Notes under the pieces: model-generated
What the model was told of the DNA's origin: nothing
The model's database searches: none
What the model saw: only the letters and a program-made list of their open reading frames with translations
Translations under genes and position numbers: made by a program
Source: Endozoicomonas sp965208385
GTDB lineage: Bacteria; Pseudomonadota; Gammaproteobacteria; Pseudomonadales; Endozoicomonadaceae
Direction: 5' to 3'
Assembly (NCBI GenBank): GCA_965208385.1
Contig: CBDBOO010000050.1
Span: 1 to 64,000, forward strand
Length of the DNA: 64,000 nt
Shown here: positions 8,316-16,671 of the stretch, piece by piece
How the letters are laid out: each line of letters begins with the position of its first letter
Position numbering within the stretch: the first letter of the stretch is position 1

Positions 8316-9782
8316 ATGAACCAATCCTTATTTATAAATGGCCAGTGGCTTAGCGCCCAGGGTACTGAATTTTCCTCTTTAAATCCTGGTACAGGAGCAA
8401 CAATCTGGTCAGGAGCCAGCGCCGATTCCGGACAGGTAAACGACGCAGTTTCTGCTGCTCGTACTGCCAGCCAAAGCTGGGCTTTCAGCAGTTATCAAGA
8501 GAGAGAAGCTATTGCTATTCGCTTCGCTGAATTACTGGGTGAAAACAGTGCGTTGATCGCTGAAACCATCGCGCAGGAAACCGGTAAACCTTTATGGGAA
8601 GCGCGTACCGAAGCCGGTGCAATGAAAGGCAAGATTGCTATTTCCATCAAATCGTACAATGAACGCACCGGTTCTGTAGAGAACAAGATGCCCGTAGGCA
8701 GAGCGATGATTCGCCATAAACCACACGGTGTTGTCGCTGTATTCGGTCCTTATAATTTCCCCGGTCATTTACCCAATGGCCATATTGTTCCAGCTTTGCT
8801 GGCGGGTAACACGGTCATTTTCAAACCCAGCGAATTAACCCCTGCGGTTGCTGAACTCACTGTAAAACTCTGGGAGCAGGCTGGCATTCCTGCCGGTGTT
8901 CTGAACCTGATACAAGGTGAAAAAGAAACCGGTATCGCTCTGGCAGGACATGCTGGACTGGACGGGTTGTTCTTCACCGGCAGCTCCAACACCGGCAAAT
9001 TGATCCATCAGCAATACGGTGGTCAGCCGGGTAAAATTCTGGCCCTTGAAATGGGCGGCAACAACCCGCTGATCATTGATGAGGTAGACGATACCCGTGC
9101 GGCAGTGCACGACACTATTCACTCCGCCTTTATTACCGCCGGTCAGCGCTGCACCTGTGCGCGTCGCCTGTATGTTCCTGCCGGAAGCTGGGGCGACCAG
9201 TTTATGGCTCGACTCACGGAAGCTACCCGCAAAATTAAAGTCGGTCAGTGGAACGATGAAGAGCAGCCATTTATGGGCGCTCTGATTTCAGAAACTGCAG
9301 CCAAAGGCATTTTGCAAGCACAGGAGAGCCTCGTATCACTGGGGGGTTCATCCATCACTGCAGTAACCCATTTAAAAGAAGGCACTGGCCTAGTATCACC
9401 GGGTATTATTGATGTTACAGCCATTGAAAACCTTCCTGATGAAGAATATTTTGGACCACTGCTTCAGGTTGTTCGTTACAACCAGTTCAGCGAAGCTATA
9501 GCCTCAGCAAATAATACCCGCTTCGGTTTATCCGCAGGCCTGTTAAGTGACAGCCAGGAAAACTACGATGAGTTTTTCCGTCATATCCGCGCAGGTATTG
9601 TTAACTGGAACCGTCCGATTACCGGTGCCAGTGGTGCTGCACCATTTGGTGGACCAGGCGACAGCGGAAACCATCGTCCCAGCGCCTATTTCGCCGCTGA
9701 TTACTGCGCATTTCCGGTGGCCAGTGTGGAATCTGAGTCTCTTGTTATGCCTGAAAATCTGGCGCCTGGTCTGGAACTGTAA
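8316..9782 (+). CDS. astD: succinylglutamate-semialdehyde dehydrogenase
   Basis: Aldehyde dehydrogenase of 488 aa that oxidises N-succinylglutamate 5-semialdehyde to N-succinylglutamate with NAD+, AST step four. Visible are the Rossmann segment FGPYNFPGHLPNGHIVPALL (about 143-162), the general base Glu245 in LALEMGGNNP and the nucleophile Cys279 in ITAGQRCTCARR. The GHLPNGHIVPALLAGN motif is typical of AstD. The start follows aruG by 3 bases and the stop TAA shares its last base with the astB start. Confidence 0.95.
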   Translation: MNQSLFINGQWLSAQGTEFSSLNPGTGATIWSGASADSGQVNDAVSAARTASQSWAFSSYQEREAIAIRFAELLGENSALIAETIAQETGKPLWEARTEAGAMKGKIAISIKSYNERTGSVENKMPVGRAMIRHKPHGVVAVFGPYNFPGHLPNGHIVPALLAGNTVIFKPSELTPAVAELTVKLWEQAGIPAGVLNLIQGEKETGIALAGHAGLDGLFFTGSSNTGKLIHQQYGGQPGKILALEMGGNNPLIIDEVDDTRAAVHDTIHSAFITAGQRCTCARRLYVPAGSWGDQFMARLTEATRKIKVGQWNDEEQPFMGALISETAAKGILQAQESLVSLGGSSITAVTHLKEGTGLVSPGIIDVTAIENLPDEEYFGPLLQVVRYNQFSEAIASANNTRFGLSAGLLSDSQENYDEFFRHIRAGIVNWNRPITGASGAAPFGGPGDSGNHRPSAYFAADYCAFPVASVESESLVMPENLAPGLEL

Positions 9783-11122
9783 TGATGAAAGCATTTGAAG
9801 CCAACTTTGATGGTCTGGTGGGTCCGACGCATAATTACGCCGGGCTTTCCTTTGGTAACGTTGCCTCAACAAAAAATCAGGCAAACCCTTCCAATCCGCG
9901 TCTTGCGGCACTGCAGGGGCTGGCAAAAATGAAAGCCCTGCACGACGCCGGACTGGTACAGGGCATACTCGCTCCCCAGGAACGTCCTGACATTCAGACC
10001 CTGAGACTGCTTGGCTTTACTGGCAGCGATGCCCAGGTTTTAAGTCGTGCTGCCAAACAGGCTCCTAATATTCTGACAGCCTGTTGTTCTGCTTCCAGCA
10101 TGTGGACAGCCAATGCGGCAACGATTTCACCCAGTGCCGATACAGCTGATAAGAAAGTGCACTTTACCCCTGCCAACCTGGCCAGCAAATTTCATCGGGC
10201 TATCGAGCATGATGTTACCGGACGGATTCTTAAAGGCACCTTTAACGATCCCCGTTACTTCAGTCATCATGAAGCACTTCCTGCCATCAGCCACTTTGGT
10301 GATGAAGGCGCAGCTAATCACACCCGTTTCTGTCGGGAATACGGCTCCGCCGGTGTCGAGTTTTTTGTTTATGGTCGAACAGGCTTTGATGAAAGCAAAC
10401 CTGCGCCGGTTAAATTTCCGGCAAGACAGACACTGGAAGCGTCTGAAGCTGTTGCCAGAAATCATCTGCTAAGAGAAAGCCATACGGTTTACGCTCAGCA
10501 GAATCCAGACATCATTGATCAGGGTGTTTTCCACAATGACGTGATTGCAGTGGGTAACCGTAACCTGCTGTTCTGTCATGAACAGGCATTTCTTAACCAG
10601 GCCAACGTCTATAAACAACTGAAGGATGCATACGGTCATACTGACTTTCACATTGTTGAAGTACCTTCCAGCAAAGTCAGTGTGCAGCAGGCTGTTTCTT
10701 CTTACCTGTTCAATAGCCAACTATTGAGCATGCCTGATGGCAGCACAGTGATTGTTGTACCTTCTGAATGCCAGAAGGACGCTGGTGTCTGGAACTACAT
10801 GCAGGAAGTGATTGCCGGTGAAAACCCGATATCTGAAATCAAGGTATTTGATTTACGACAAAGTATGAATAATGGCGGTGGACCCGCCTGTCTGAGATTA
10901 CGCGTCGTCCTCAATGAGCAGGAACTGGCAGCGGCCAATCAATCCTGCCTGATGAGTGATCAGCAGTTTATTACCCTGAATCATTGGGTCGAAACACATT
11001 ATCGTGACCGACTGTCCGAAAACGATCTGGCCGATCCCCAACTGTTGATTGAATCGAGAACAGCCCTGGATGAGTTAACCCGAATACTCAACCTGGGCAC
11101 AATATATCCTTTCCAGCGTTAG
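9782..11122 (+). CDS. astB: N-succinylarginine dihydrolase
   Basis: 446 aa, the family length. It hydrolyses N2-succinylarginine to N2-succinylornithine, CO2 and ammonia, AST step two. The N-terminus EANFDGLVGPTHNYAGLSFGN is diagnostic, and Cys370 in NNGGGPACLRLRV is the expected nucleophile of the amidinotransferase fold. ATGATG at 9782/9785 gives two possible starts; the first overlaps the astD stop by one base. It is the last gene of the cluster: AstE, which would finish the pathway, does not follow. Confidence 0.95.
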   Translation: MMKAFEANFDGLVGPTHNYAGLSFGNVASTKNQANPSNPRLAALQGLAKMKALHDAGLVQGILAPQERPDIQTLRLLGFTGSDAQVLSRAAKQAPNILTACCSASSMWTANAATISPSADTADKKVHFTPANLASKFHRAIEHDVTGRILKGTFNDPRYFSHHEALPAISHFGDEGAANHTRFCREYGSAGVEFFVYGRTGFDESKPAPVKFPARQTLEASEAVARNHLLRESHTVYAQQNPDIIDQGVFHNDVIAVGNRNLLFCHEQAFLNQANVYKQLKDAYGHTDFHIVEVPSSKVSVQQAVSSYLFNSQLLSMPDGSTVIVVPSECQKDAGVWNYMQEVIAGENPISEIKVFDLRQSMNNGGGPACLRLRVVLNEQELAAANQSCLMSDQQFITLNHWVETHYRDRLSENDLADPQLLIESRTALDELTRILNLGTIYPFQR

Positions 11123-11140
11123 CCTGATGGCAGGCAACGG

Positions 11141-11167
11141 AGGCAGGAGGGAACATCTCTCCTGTCT
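11141..11167 (+). terminator. possible terminator after astB
   Basis: A 9-bp stem (AGGCAGGAG with CTCCTGTCT, one G-T pair) starts 18 bases after the astB stop. It lacks a clear T-run, so Rho-independent function is uncertain. Confidence 0.4.
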
Positions 11168-11179
11168 TCACCCATTCCA

Positions 11180-11248
11180 TATACCCGTCGCCTTTGAAGT
11201 TGCTACTGCGTTGTGGCGCTCGTTCACCCCGGTCACTTATCTGCTGAC
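11180..11248 (+). repeat. repeat family C fragment
   Basis: Begins TATACCCGTCGCCTTTGAA and continues with a diverged form of the sequence at 45548-45677 (CACCCCGGTCAC is shared). It stops abruptly where family A sequence begins, so one repeat may have inserted in, or recombined with, the other. Confidence 0.6.
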
Positions 11249-11487
11249 AATGTTGGGCTTCACTTCGTTCTGCACCAACCTACGATAGTCTCAAAATAAG
11301 TGTCGTATTTTCATCCTACAGATCGACCTGTTAGCGTAGGTTGGGCTGAGGGACTAAGCCCAACAATTCTGTCAGTACGTTCTGCTGCCAATGTTGGGCT
11401 TCACTTCGTTCTGCATCAACCTACGATAGTGATATGTTTTATGACACCCTAAAGCAAATCAGGACGTTATTTTAGACCACTCCTTAG
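11249..11487 (+). repeat. repeat family A, copy 2 (rearranged)
   Basis: Holds a right-arm fragment (TTGGGCTTCACTTCGTTCTG ... CCAACCTACGATAG) followed by a full A unit ending TTAGACCACTCCTTAG. The arrangement is what unequal recombination between two tandem A units would leave. Confidence 0.75.
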
Positions 11488-11578
11488 TTTGTCTAAGCTC
11501 CCGAGGCTTAACTCTCTTGCGGCCTTGTAGCAACTCCAAATCCTTTGGGTATAGAGGGGCTGCATCAGGCTCTTCACC

Positions 11579-12217
11579 TCATGCTGACATCATCTTGCTG
11601 TCTTCAGCCAATCGTTTCACCATAACCGGATGCTGCAGGATTCGCTGCAGGTAAGCACTGAGAACCGGGTATTCATTACTATCAACTTTCACACCGCCAT
11701 AACTGGCATTAATAAAGTGTGTGGCAATGGCAATATCAGCCACCATCAGTTCAGCCCCAAACAGATAACCCGCACCAGGCACTTCTGATTCCAGATACTT
11801 CATAATAACCGGCAATTTCTCTTCAATAGCCGTCTGAACCCGAGCTTCATCCGATTCCTGTTTAATGAGTTTTTTAATGACCCGCTCAAAGAATATAGCG
11901 CCGGTGGTCGTGAATAATTCGGTATCCGCATACTCTTCTAACCACCGTGCCCGTGCCTTCACAGCTGGATCTTCAGGATACACAGCCTGTGCAGGGTATC
12001 GATCTTCCAGGTATTCACAAATCACACTTGAATCAGCCAGGGTTATCTGATCATCCTGATACGCAGGAATTTTTCCCAACGGGCTGATCTGCTCAAAACC
12101 TTCCGGCTTCTGCAAAGGGCTGGCTGGAATCATCTTGTATTCGATATCTTTTAGTTCCATTACCGCCAGTACTTTACGCACCATAGGCGACAAAGACACA
12201 CCATAAACCTTACTCAT
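11579..12217 (-). CDS. glutathione S-transferase family protein
   Basis: 212 aa starting at the ATG at 12217. An ATG at 12232 is in frame but overlaps the ribosome site GAAGGA that serves 12217, so the shorter form is chosen. The N-terminal thioredoxin-like GST domain shows VYGVSLSPMVRKVLAVMEL, SPLGKIPAYQDD and the glutathione-binding DSSVICEYLEDRYP (about 64-78); the all-alpha C-terminal domain follows. The active-site residue would be Ser in SLSPMVRK. Likely a cytosolic detoxification or stress GST; the substrate cannot be told. Transcribed away from the RoxA gene, which starts 145 bp upstream. Confidence 0.88.
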   Translation of the reverse strand: MSKVYGVSLSPMVRKVLAVMELKDIEYKMIPASPLQKPEGFEQISPLGKIPAYQDDQITLADSSVICEYLEDRYPAQAVYPEDPAVKARARWLEEYADTELFTTTGAIFFERVIKKLIKQESDEARVQTAIEEKLPVIMKYLESEVPGAGYLFGAELMVADIAIATHFINASYGGVKVDSNEYPVLSAYLQRILQHPVMVKRLAEDSKMMSA

Positions 12218-12362
12218 AAATATTTCCTTCAAATGTCAGAACATTGCATTGATTATCTTTCCGGGCGCTGTCCCGGTAATTCTCTTCGGAAACACCCTGG
12301 CAGCAACAATATTCTTCACCATCATTATTGTTAATAGGTTATCCTACAGTCCTGACTCCTAT

Positions 12363-13535
12363 ATGCAAACTCTTCAAAACATGAAGCAATCCATACTTGG
12401 TTCAATTTCCCCGGACGACTTTCTCAATGATCACTGGCAGAAGAAACCACTGCTGATTCGTCAGGCTATTCCGAATTTCCAAACACCGCTCTCTTCAGAT
12501 GAATTGGCCGAACTGGCACTGGAAGACGAGGTTGAGTCCAGAATAATTATTGAAAATGGTGCGACACCTTGGGAATTAAAGCAGGGCCCATTTACTGAAG
12601 AATCATTTGCCGGATTACCAGACAATCACTGGACATTACTGGTACAGGCCGTCGACCACTGGGTTCCGGAAATTCACGCACTACTGGAAGAGTTTTATTT
12701 TCTACCTCGATGGCGGGTCGATGACATTATGATCAGCTATGCCTCTGACGGAGGCAATGTGGGTCCGCACTTCGATCAATATGATGTTTTCCTTCTTCAG
12801 GCAGAAGGCCAGAGACGCTGGCAGATAGGGCCGGTTTATGACTCTTCGTCAGAAACCATCAAAGGAACACCTCTGCATATACTGTCTGAATTTGAGACTC
12901 TGGATGAATATATTCTTGAACCCGGCGATATGCTGTACCTTCCGCCTGGTGTAGGTCATCACGGTGTAGCTTTGGGTGAGTGCATGACAATATCAGTTGG
13001 CTTCAGAGCTCCCAGTCACCGCGATATTCTGATGCAATTTACCGACTTTGTTGCTGACCGGTTACCAGAGAGCAAACGGTATTCCGATGCCGATCAATTG
13101 AAAGCCACCAACCCGGCAGAAATTGACGACAAGGCACTGGATCGTCTGCAATCGATACTTCATGAATATACAGAAAATCGCGAATTGCTGGGGCAATGGT
13201 TCGGAGAAATGATGACTCAGCCAAAATATGAGCATCCCATTGAAACACTTTATAATGACTGGCCTTCACTGATTAATGAAATGACAAAAGCACCTTTATG
13301 GGTCAGCGAAAATGCCAGACTGGCAACACGGCATCAACAAAACAGGGTTGTGTTTTTTGCTAATGGTCAAACTACACCCTGCACCAGTGCAGTCTGTATT
13401 AAACTGGCAGAAACGTTATGTGACCAGAGCCTTCTTGCTTCTGAAGATTTGTATGATCTGACAGACACCGAAAGTCAGTCCCTCATTCTCGATTTATTAA
13501 ATCGTGGGGTGCTGTATATGAACCAGGAGATTTAA
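12363..13535 (+). CDS. RoxA/YcfD-type ribosomal oxygenase (JmjC/cupin)
   Basis: 2-oxoglutarate/Fe(II) oxygenase related to E. coli YcfD (RoxA), which hydroxylates an arginine of ribosomal protein L16. From the ATG at 12363 it is 390 aa, close to YcfD; a second ATG at 12381 is possible, and the ORF extends upstream to 12249 without homology. YcfD-like stretches include FLNDHWQKKPLLIRQ, LLVQAVDHW, RVDDIMISY and the metal motif GPHFDQYDVF (His136, Asp138) with the distal His in GVGHHGVAL (199/200). The C-terminal winged-helix part ends with a tail similar to YcfD. Likely cytosolic and monocistronic. Confidence 0.88.
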   Translation: MQTLQNMKQSILGSISPDDFLNDHWQKKPLLIRQAIPNFQTPLSSDELAELALEDEVESRIIIENGATPWELKQGPFTEESFAGLPDNHWTLLVQAVDHWVPEIHALLEEFYFLPRWRVDDIMISYASDGGNVGPHFDQYDVFLLQAEGQRRWQIGPVYDSSSETIKGTPLHILSEFETLDEYILEPGDMLYLPPGVGHHGVALGECMTISVGFRAPSHRDILMQFTDFVADRLPESKRYSDADQLKATNPAEIDDKALDRLQSILHEYTENRELLGQWFGEMMTQPKYEHPIETLYNDWPSLINEMTKAPLWVSENARLATRHQQNRVVFFANGQTTPCTSAVCIKLAETLCDQSLLASEDLYDLTDTESQSLILDLLNRGVLYMNQEI

Positions 13536-13622
13536 TAATGAATCAGCTACATGAACCGTAGGTTTAACTTCAGAATAATGTTCTAAGCCTTACGGTTTAT
13601 CCGATTTAAAGAACAATTATGG

Positions 13623-13922
13623 CTATTTTGTCTTCGATTCCAAACCGCCACTGTTGTATAGCACCAGCTTATCCGCAACAAAACTAACCCGGATATATTT
13701 CTGCTCATCGCCCCAGGTGCAAGTTCTGGTACCCAACTGTTCAGCGCATTTATTAGTACGACCTAAAATATCGGTTACCTTACCGAAAGTCATTCCTACT
13801 TCCAGTTTATCGTAGTTATCCTGATTTATTTTACTACAGCCAGCGAGCAGAGCCAGAGCCAGAGCCAGAGCCAGAACCAGAAACAACGATACCCCCGTCC
13901 CTTTATTTTTCAGAATAATCAT
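13623..13922 (-). CDS. small lipoprotein, BamE/SmpA-like fold
   Basis: 99 aa from the ATG at 13922; the ORF extends to 13976 but the lipoprotein signal begins here. A type II signal peptide ends in LLAGC, so it is lipid-anchored. The mature part KINQDNYDKLEVGMTFGKVTDILG resembles the SmpA/OmlA (DUF3862) fold, with two cysteines near CAEQLGTRTCTWG. Its role could be envelope assembly or surface stress; it is too small and generic to say. The signal hydrophobic core is a run of Leu-Ala pairs encoded by about five tandem CCAGAG hexamers (about 13852-13885). Confidence 0.75.
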   Translation of the reverse strand: MIILKNKGTGVSLFLVLALALALALLAGCSKINQDNYDKLEVGMTFGKVTDILGRTNKCAEQLGTRTCTWGDEQKYIRVSFVADKLVLYNSGGLESKTK

Positions 13923-13987
13923 GGAACTGTCCTGTGCTGGATACCGGTGCAAAGAGTGTAGAGCTGAGCGCCCCACCTGGCAAACAT

Positions 13988-14989
13988 CTACTCATTATCT
14001 TCAAAGCCAAAACGAAACCCCTCTGGATTTTCTTCTGCCCCTATACGTCGGTCGTGATGCATCTTCTGATCATCAGAACCCTCTTCTTCTCTCAAATATT
14101 TTTCCGGATCAAAATCGGCTGGCAGCAGTGTTGAAGGACTTTCAGCTGTATTTTGTGTTGCCTCTTCAGTACTTGGTAACGGTGCGGCTTCTTCATCAGA
14201 TTCATCCACCACTGGCTGTGATGTTGCACTGATTGATTCGACCTTACTTTCCAGAGACTCTTCGGTGTCGGGCCTGTCATCCTCAAATCCATAAGCACTC
14301 CCTTTGGCAACCACTGTAACCTGCCGGTGCTCCAACTCCTGATACAGCTTTTTCCATTCACTGCTCTTACCCAGTTTACCCATCTGCTCCGCAATACTAT
14401 CCAGTGATTTTTTAAGGGCTTCCAACTGCTCCTGTATTTTGCCAGGGTTGTAATCTTTAAAACTGCTATCCCGGTGTTCACTCAGCAGTTTCGCGGCCAG
14501 GGCCATTAATTTATCCGCATCATCTCGATTCGCCAGTATTTTCTTGTCCGGTGGAATCAATGAAATAGGGGTTTTCTCATTTTTTAACTTAATAGTGATT
14601 CGTAAATCTTTAGGGAATTCACCCTCAGGATTTTCCAAAGCCCCCAGAGCCAAATTCACTACCCGATTCTCTTCCTTTTGTTGTAATAACGTTCCTGCTT
14701 TCTTAAGCGATTCAGTCTGCTCTTCTTCTAATTCGTTCAGACTCTTCTCTGGGACATTCTCAGCCTTACCCAAGCCTTCGGTTTTAGCGCCTTCCCGGCC
14801 TTCAATCGACCGGCTTGACAACGACGTTGACGCTGTCTGATTGGGCTTTAATTGCCCAAGCTCTGTGGCTCCATCGCCATGCCCGGAAATGGTTCGACCA
14901 TCACTCTGGACCTCCGGCGACACCACGCCCGGAACAGTCTGACTGACAGGTGTTCCCGCCTGGCCTGAAGGGCCGACTCCATTTTCCAT
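13988..14989 (-). CDS. hypothetical acidic protein with coiled-coil middle
   Basis: 333 aa from the ATG at 14989, preceded by AAAGGA; the ORF extends to 15016 but that start lies over the ribosome site. I do not recognise a family. The first 90 residues are rich in Ser, Gly, Thr and Gln and look disordered; the middle (about 170-230) is charged and helical (EQLEALKKSLDSIAEQMGK); the last 90 are rich in Glu, Asp, Ser and Pro. There is no signal peptide or membrane segment. Such a disordered-helical-disordered make-up is seen in some type III effectors and scaffold proteins, but nothing here proves either. Confidence 0.6.
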   Translation of the reverse strand: MENGVGPSGQAGTPVSQTVPGVVSPEVQSDGRTISGHGDGATELGQLKPNQTASTSLSSRSIEGREGAKTEGLGKAENVPEKSLNELEEEQTESLKKAGTLLQQKEENRVVNLALGALENPEGEFPKDLRITIKLKNEKTPISLIPPDKKILANRDDADKLMALAAKLLSEHRDSSFKDYNPGKIQEQLEALKKSLDSIAEQMGKLGKSSEWKKLYQELEHRQVTVVAKGSAYGFEDDRPDTEESLESKVESISATSQPVVDESDEEAAPLPSTEEATQNTAESPSTLLPADFDPEKYLREEEGSDDQKMHHDRRIGAEENPEGFRFGFEDNE

Positions 14990-15124
14990 CGCTTTTTCCT
15001 TTGGGCTGACTCGCAATGTAAATAACCATCGGCAACATTAATCATTCCCTGATATCTCATAGAATATCCGATTCTATAAACAGCCATTTAATTGCTGTCT
15101 ATTATCGCAACCGATGTTGGTTTA

Positions 15125-15286
15125 ATACCATTTCCGAATTCTAATTATGCTATTGCGCTGCCTTTTCAGACTCAGATCCTGCGTTGGAGTTCCTCGCCAT
15201 AGCTACGGCTATAACTCGTCACTCCGCCTTGTCTCTGAGTCTGAAAAGCCATGCTCATAACGCATATTAGAAACCGGCAATGGTAT
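15125..15286 (+). repeat. repeat family B, copy 2 (162 bp)
   Basis: Same length as copy 1 with only a few substitutions (for example AGTTCC for AGCTCC). Terminal inverted repeats ATACCATTTCCG and CGGCAATGGTAT are kept. It lies in the divergent region between two hypothetical genes. Confidence 0.85.
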
Positions 15287-15479
15287 AATACCGTCAGTGC
15301 AATGGGTTTCTGGCTGTTACAATAGGTAAAATATTTTAAAAAAAGTTATTGATCTGAGTCCAGCCTGCTCGATGGCTTGCGCCTCATTCCAGAGCAACAA
15401 TCGTAACAATAAAGCAATCAACCATTGTGAATTTTGGTAAGAAACTATCTATCTTTTGCTGACTTTTGAGGAATCAACA

Positions 15480-16415
15480 ATGTACAAATCAGCAGCCACA
15501 ACTCAATTCTTTATTACCTTAATCTCTCTATTACTCCCCGCTACCGCCCAGTCAGAATTCCGGCAATATCGCCATGTTGGCCCCATGCGGGAGCATATTG
15601 CCAGTATTGAACTTATTCAAAACAGAGCAACGCTCAAAAAAGATGGCAACACCGAAGAAGGAAAGGAGACCCCCCTTAAGCACCTTGGCTACGGATTCTT
15701 AACAAAAAACTTTCTTGCTGTACCGGGTCGACAGGCCAAACAGATCCGAAGCTATCTACTGGGAAAATACTCTGATCAGAAGCCAGATCTGTCTGGACTC
15801 ACCCGAACAGAAATCAAACTGTTCACCGTCAAAAAGGTATCTGGAGCAGCTTATATCAGGGCAATACCTGACACACTGCATAACCCTGAATGGCAAGACG
15901 AGGAACTGGTTATGCTGCCTTTAAGTACATCCCCCCACCTGAATTTCGAAGCATGGCTGGATGTTACAGACAATACAACACCCATAGATTTTGCTGACTG
16001 CATCACCATTAGCCCCTTCAATCGCATTGTCAGCCATCGTGATAATGGGCAGAAAGATATTCTGGTTATCAATTTTGATCTGGAGAAAAAACAGAACTGC
16101 ACTACTCCGCACTGCTTTGGCTGGGATGAGAAAGATACTTATAATTTTATTATTCGTTCAGACGATGAAAACACATTTATTGGTATGGCAACGATCTGCA
16201 ACAATGAGCGCTGTCCGATTGCACATCTGATCATTCATGATTATGCCTACATTAAGCCGATAGCCGCTCTGAGTGGTATCTCATTATTTTTTATCTCTGC
16301 TTACATCTTTCTGGCCAAGGTTTCCAAAAAGATCTTTAGACAACCGATATTACCTTTGCACACAGGGCGATCTCATTTGACAAACACCAATCCTGTTGCA
16401 TATTCAAAAAGCTAG
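15480..16415 (+). CDS. hypothetical membrane-anchored periplasmic protein with element-altered C-terminus
   Basis: 311 aa from the ATG at 15480, set by GAGGA at 15468-15472. A Sec signal peptide (MYKSAATTQFFITLISLLLP ... AQS) is followed by about 230 periplasmic residues with several cysteines (CITISPF, NCTTPHCFGW, CNNERCP) and a C-terminal membrane helix near 265-285, so the topology is type I. Family unknown; the middle part vaguely resembles a serine-protease-like or secreted surface domain but no catalytic triad is evident. The last 16 residues are encoded by a mobile element inserted at 16363; without it the protein would end LPLHTSIH. Confidence 0.7.
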   Translation: MYKSAATTQFFITLISLLLPATAQSEFRQYRHVGPMREHIASIELIQNRATLKKDGNTEEGKETPLKHLGYGFLTKNFLAVPGRQAKQIRSYLLGKYSDQKPDLSGLTRTEIKLFTVKKVSGAAYIRAIPDTLHNPEWQDEELVMLPLSTSPHLNFEAWLDVTDNTTPIDFADCITISPFNRIVSHRDNGQKDILVINFDLEKKQNCTTPHCFGWDEKDTYNFIIRSDDENTFIGMATICNNERCPIAHLIIHDYAYIKPIAALSGISLFFISAYIFLAKVSKKIFRQPILPLHTGRSHLTNTNPVAYSKS

Positions 16416-16526
16416 CTTTAAAAACTGAATTTTTGAGAAGTACAGGAAATCAGGCTTATTTTGGTACTTTTGTGTGCTGAATAATTAGCCAAACAGAGAA
16501 AGTTAGTGCCAAATGAGATCGCCCTG
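16363..16526 (+). mobile_element. 164-bp MITE-like element with 17-bp inverted repeats
   Basis: Perfect 17-bp terminal inverted repeats (CAGGGCGATCTCATTTG at 16363-16379 and its complement at 16510-16526). The 10-bp target CCTTTGCACA is duplicated exactly on both sides (16353-16362 and 16527-16536). There is no ORF, so it must be moved in trans. A 10-bp duplication and CA-ending inverted repeats fit an IS4-family transposase (inference). A diverged copy lies at 57029-57174. It inserted in the 3' end of the preceding gene. Confidence 0.88.
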
Positions 16527-16597
16527 CCTTTGCACACATCAATCCATTAACCTGAAGTTTTTCGATTTCACAGAACCGAAAAGAATTCCTTGATAAC

Positions 16598-16631
16598 AAA
16601 AAAGCTGCACTTCGAAAGAAGTGCAGCTTTT
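16598..16631 (-). terminator. groEL terminator
   Basis: A 14-bp perfect stem (16600-16613 with 16618-16631, AAAAGCTGCACTTC and its complement) with GAAA loop; on the minus strand it is followed by a run of T. It lies 41 bp after the groEL stop and may work in both directions. Confidence 0.88.
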
Positions 16632-16671
16632 AAATGAAGCAAGCTTCAGGGGGGTTATGCAATCAATCTGA

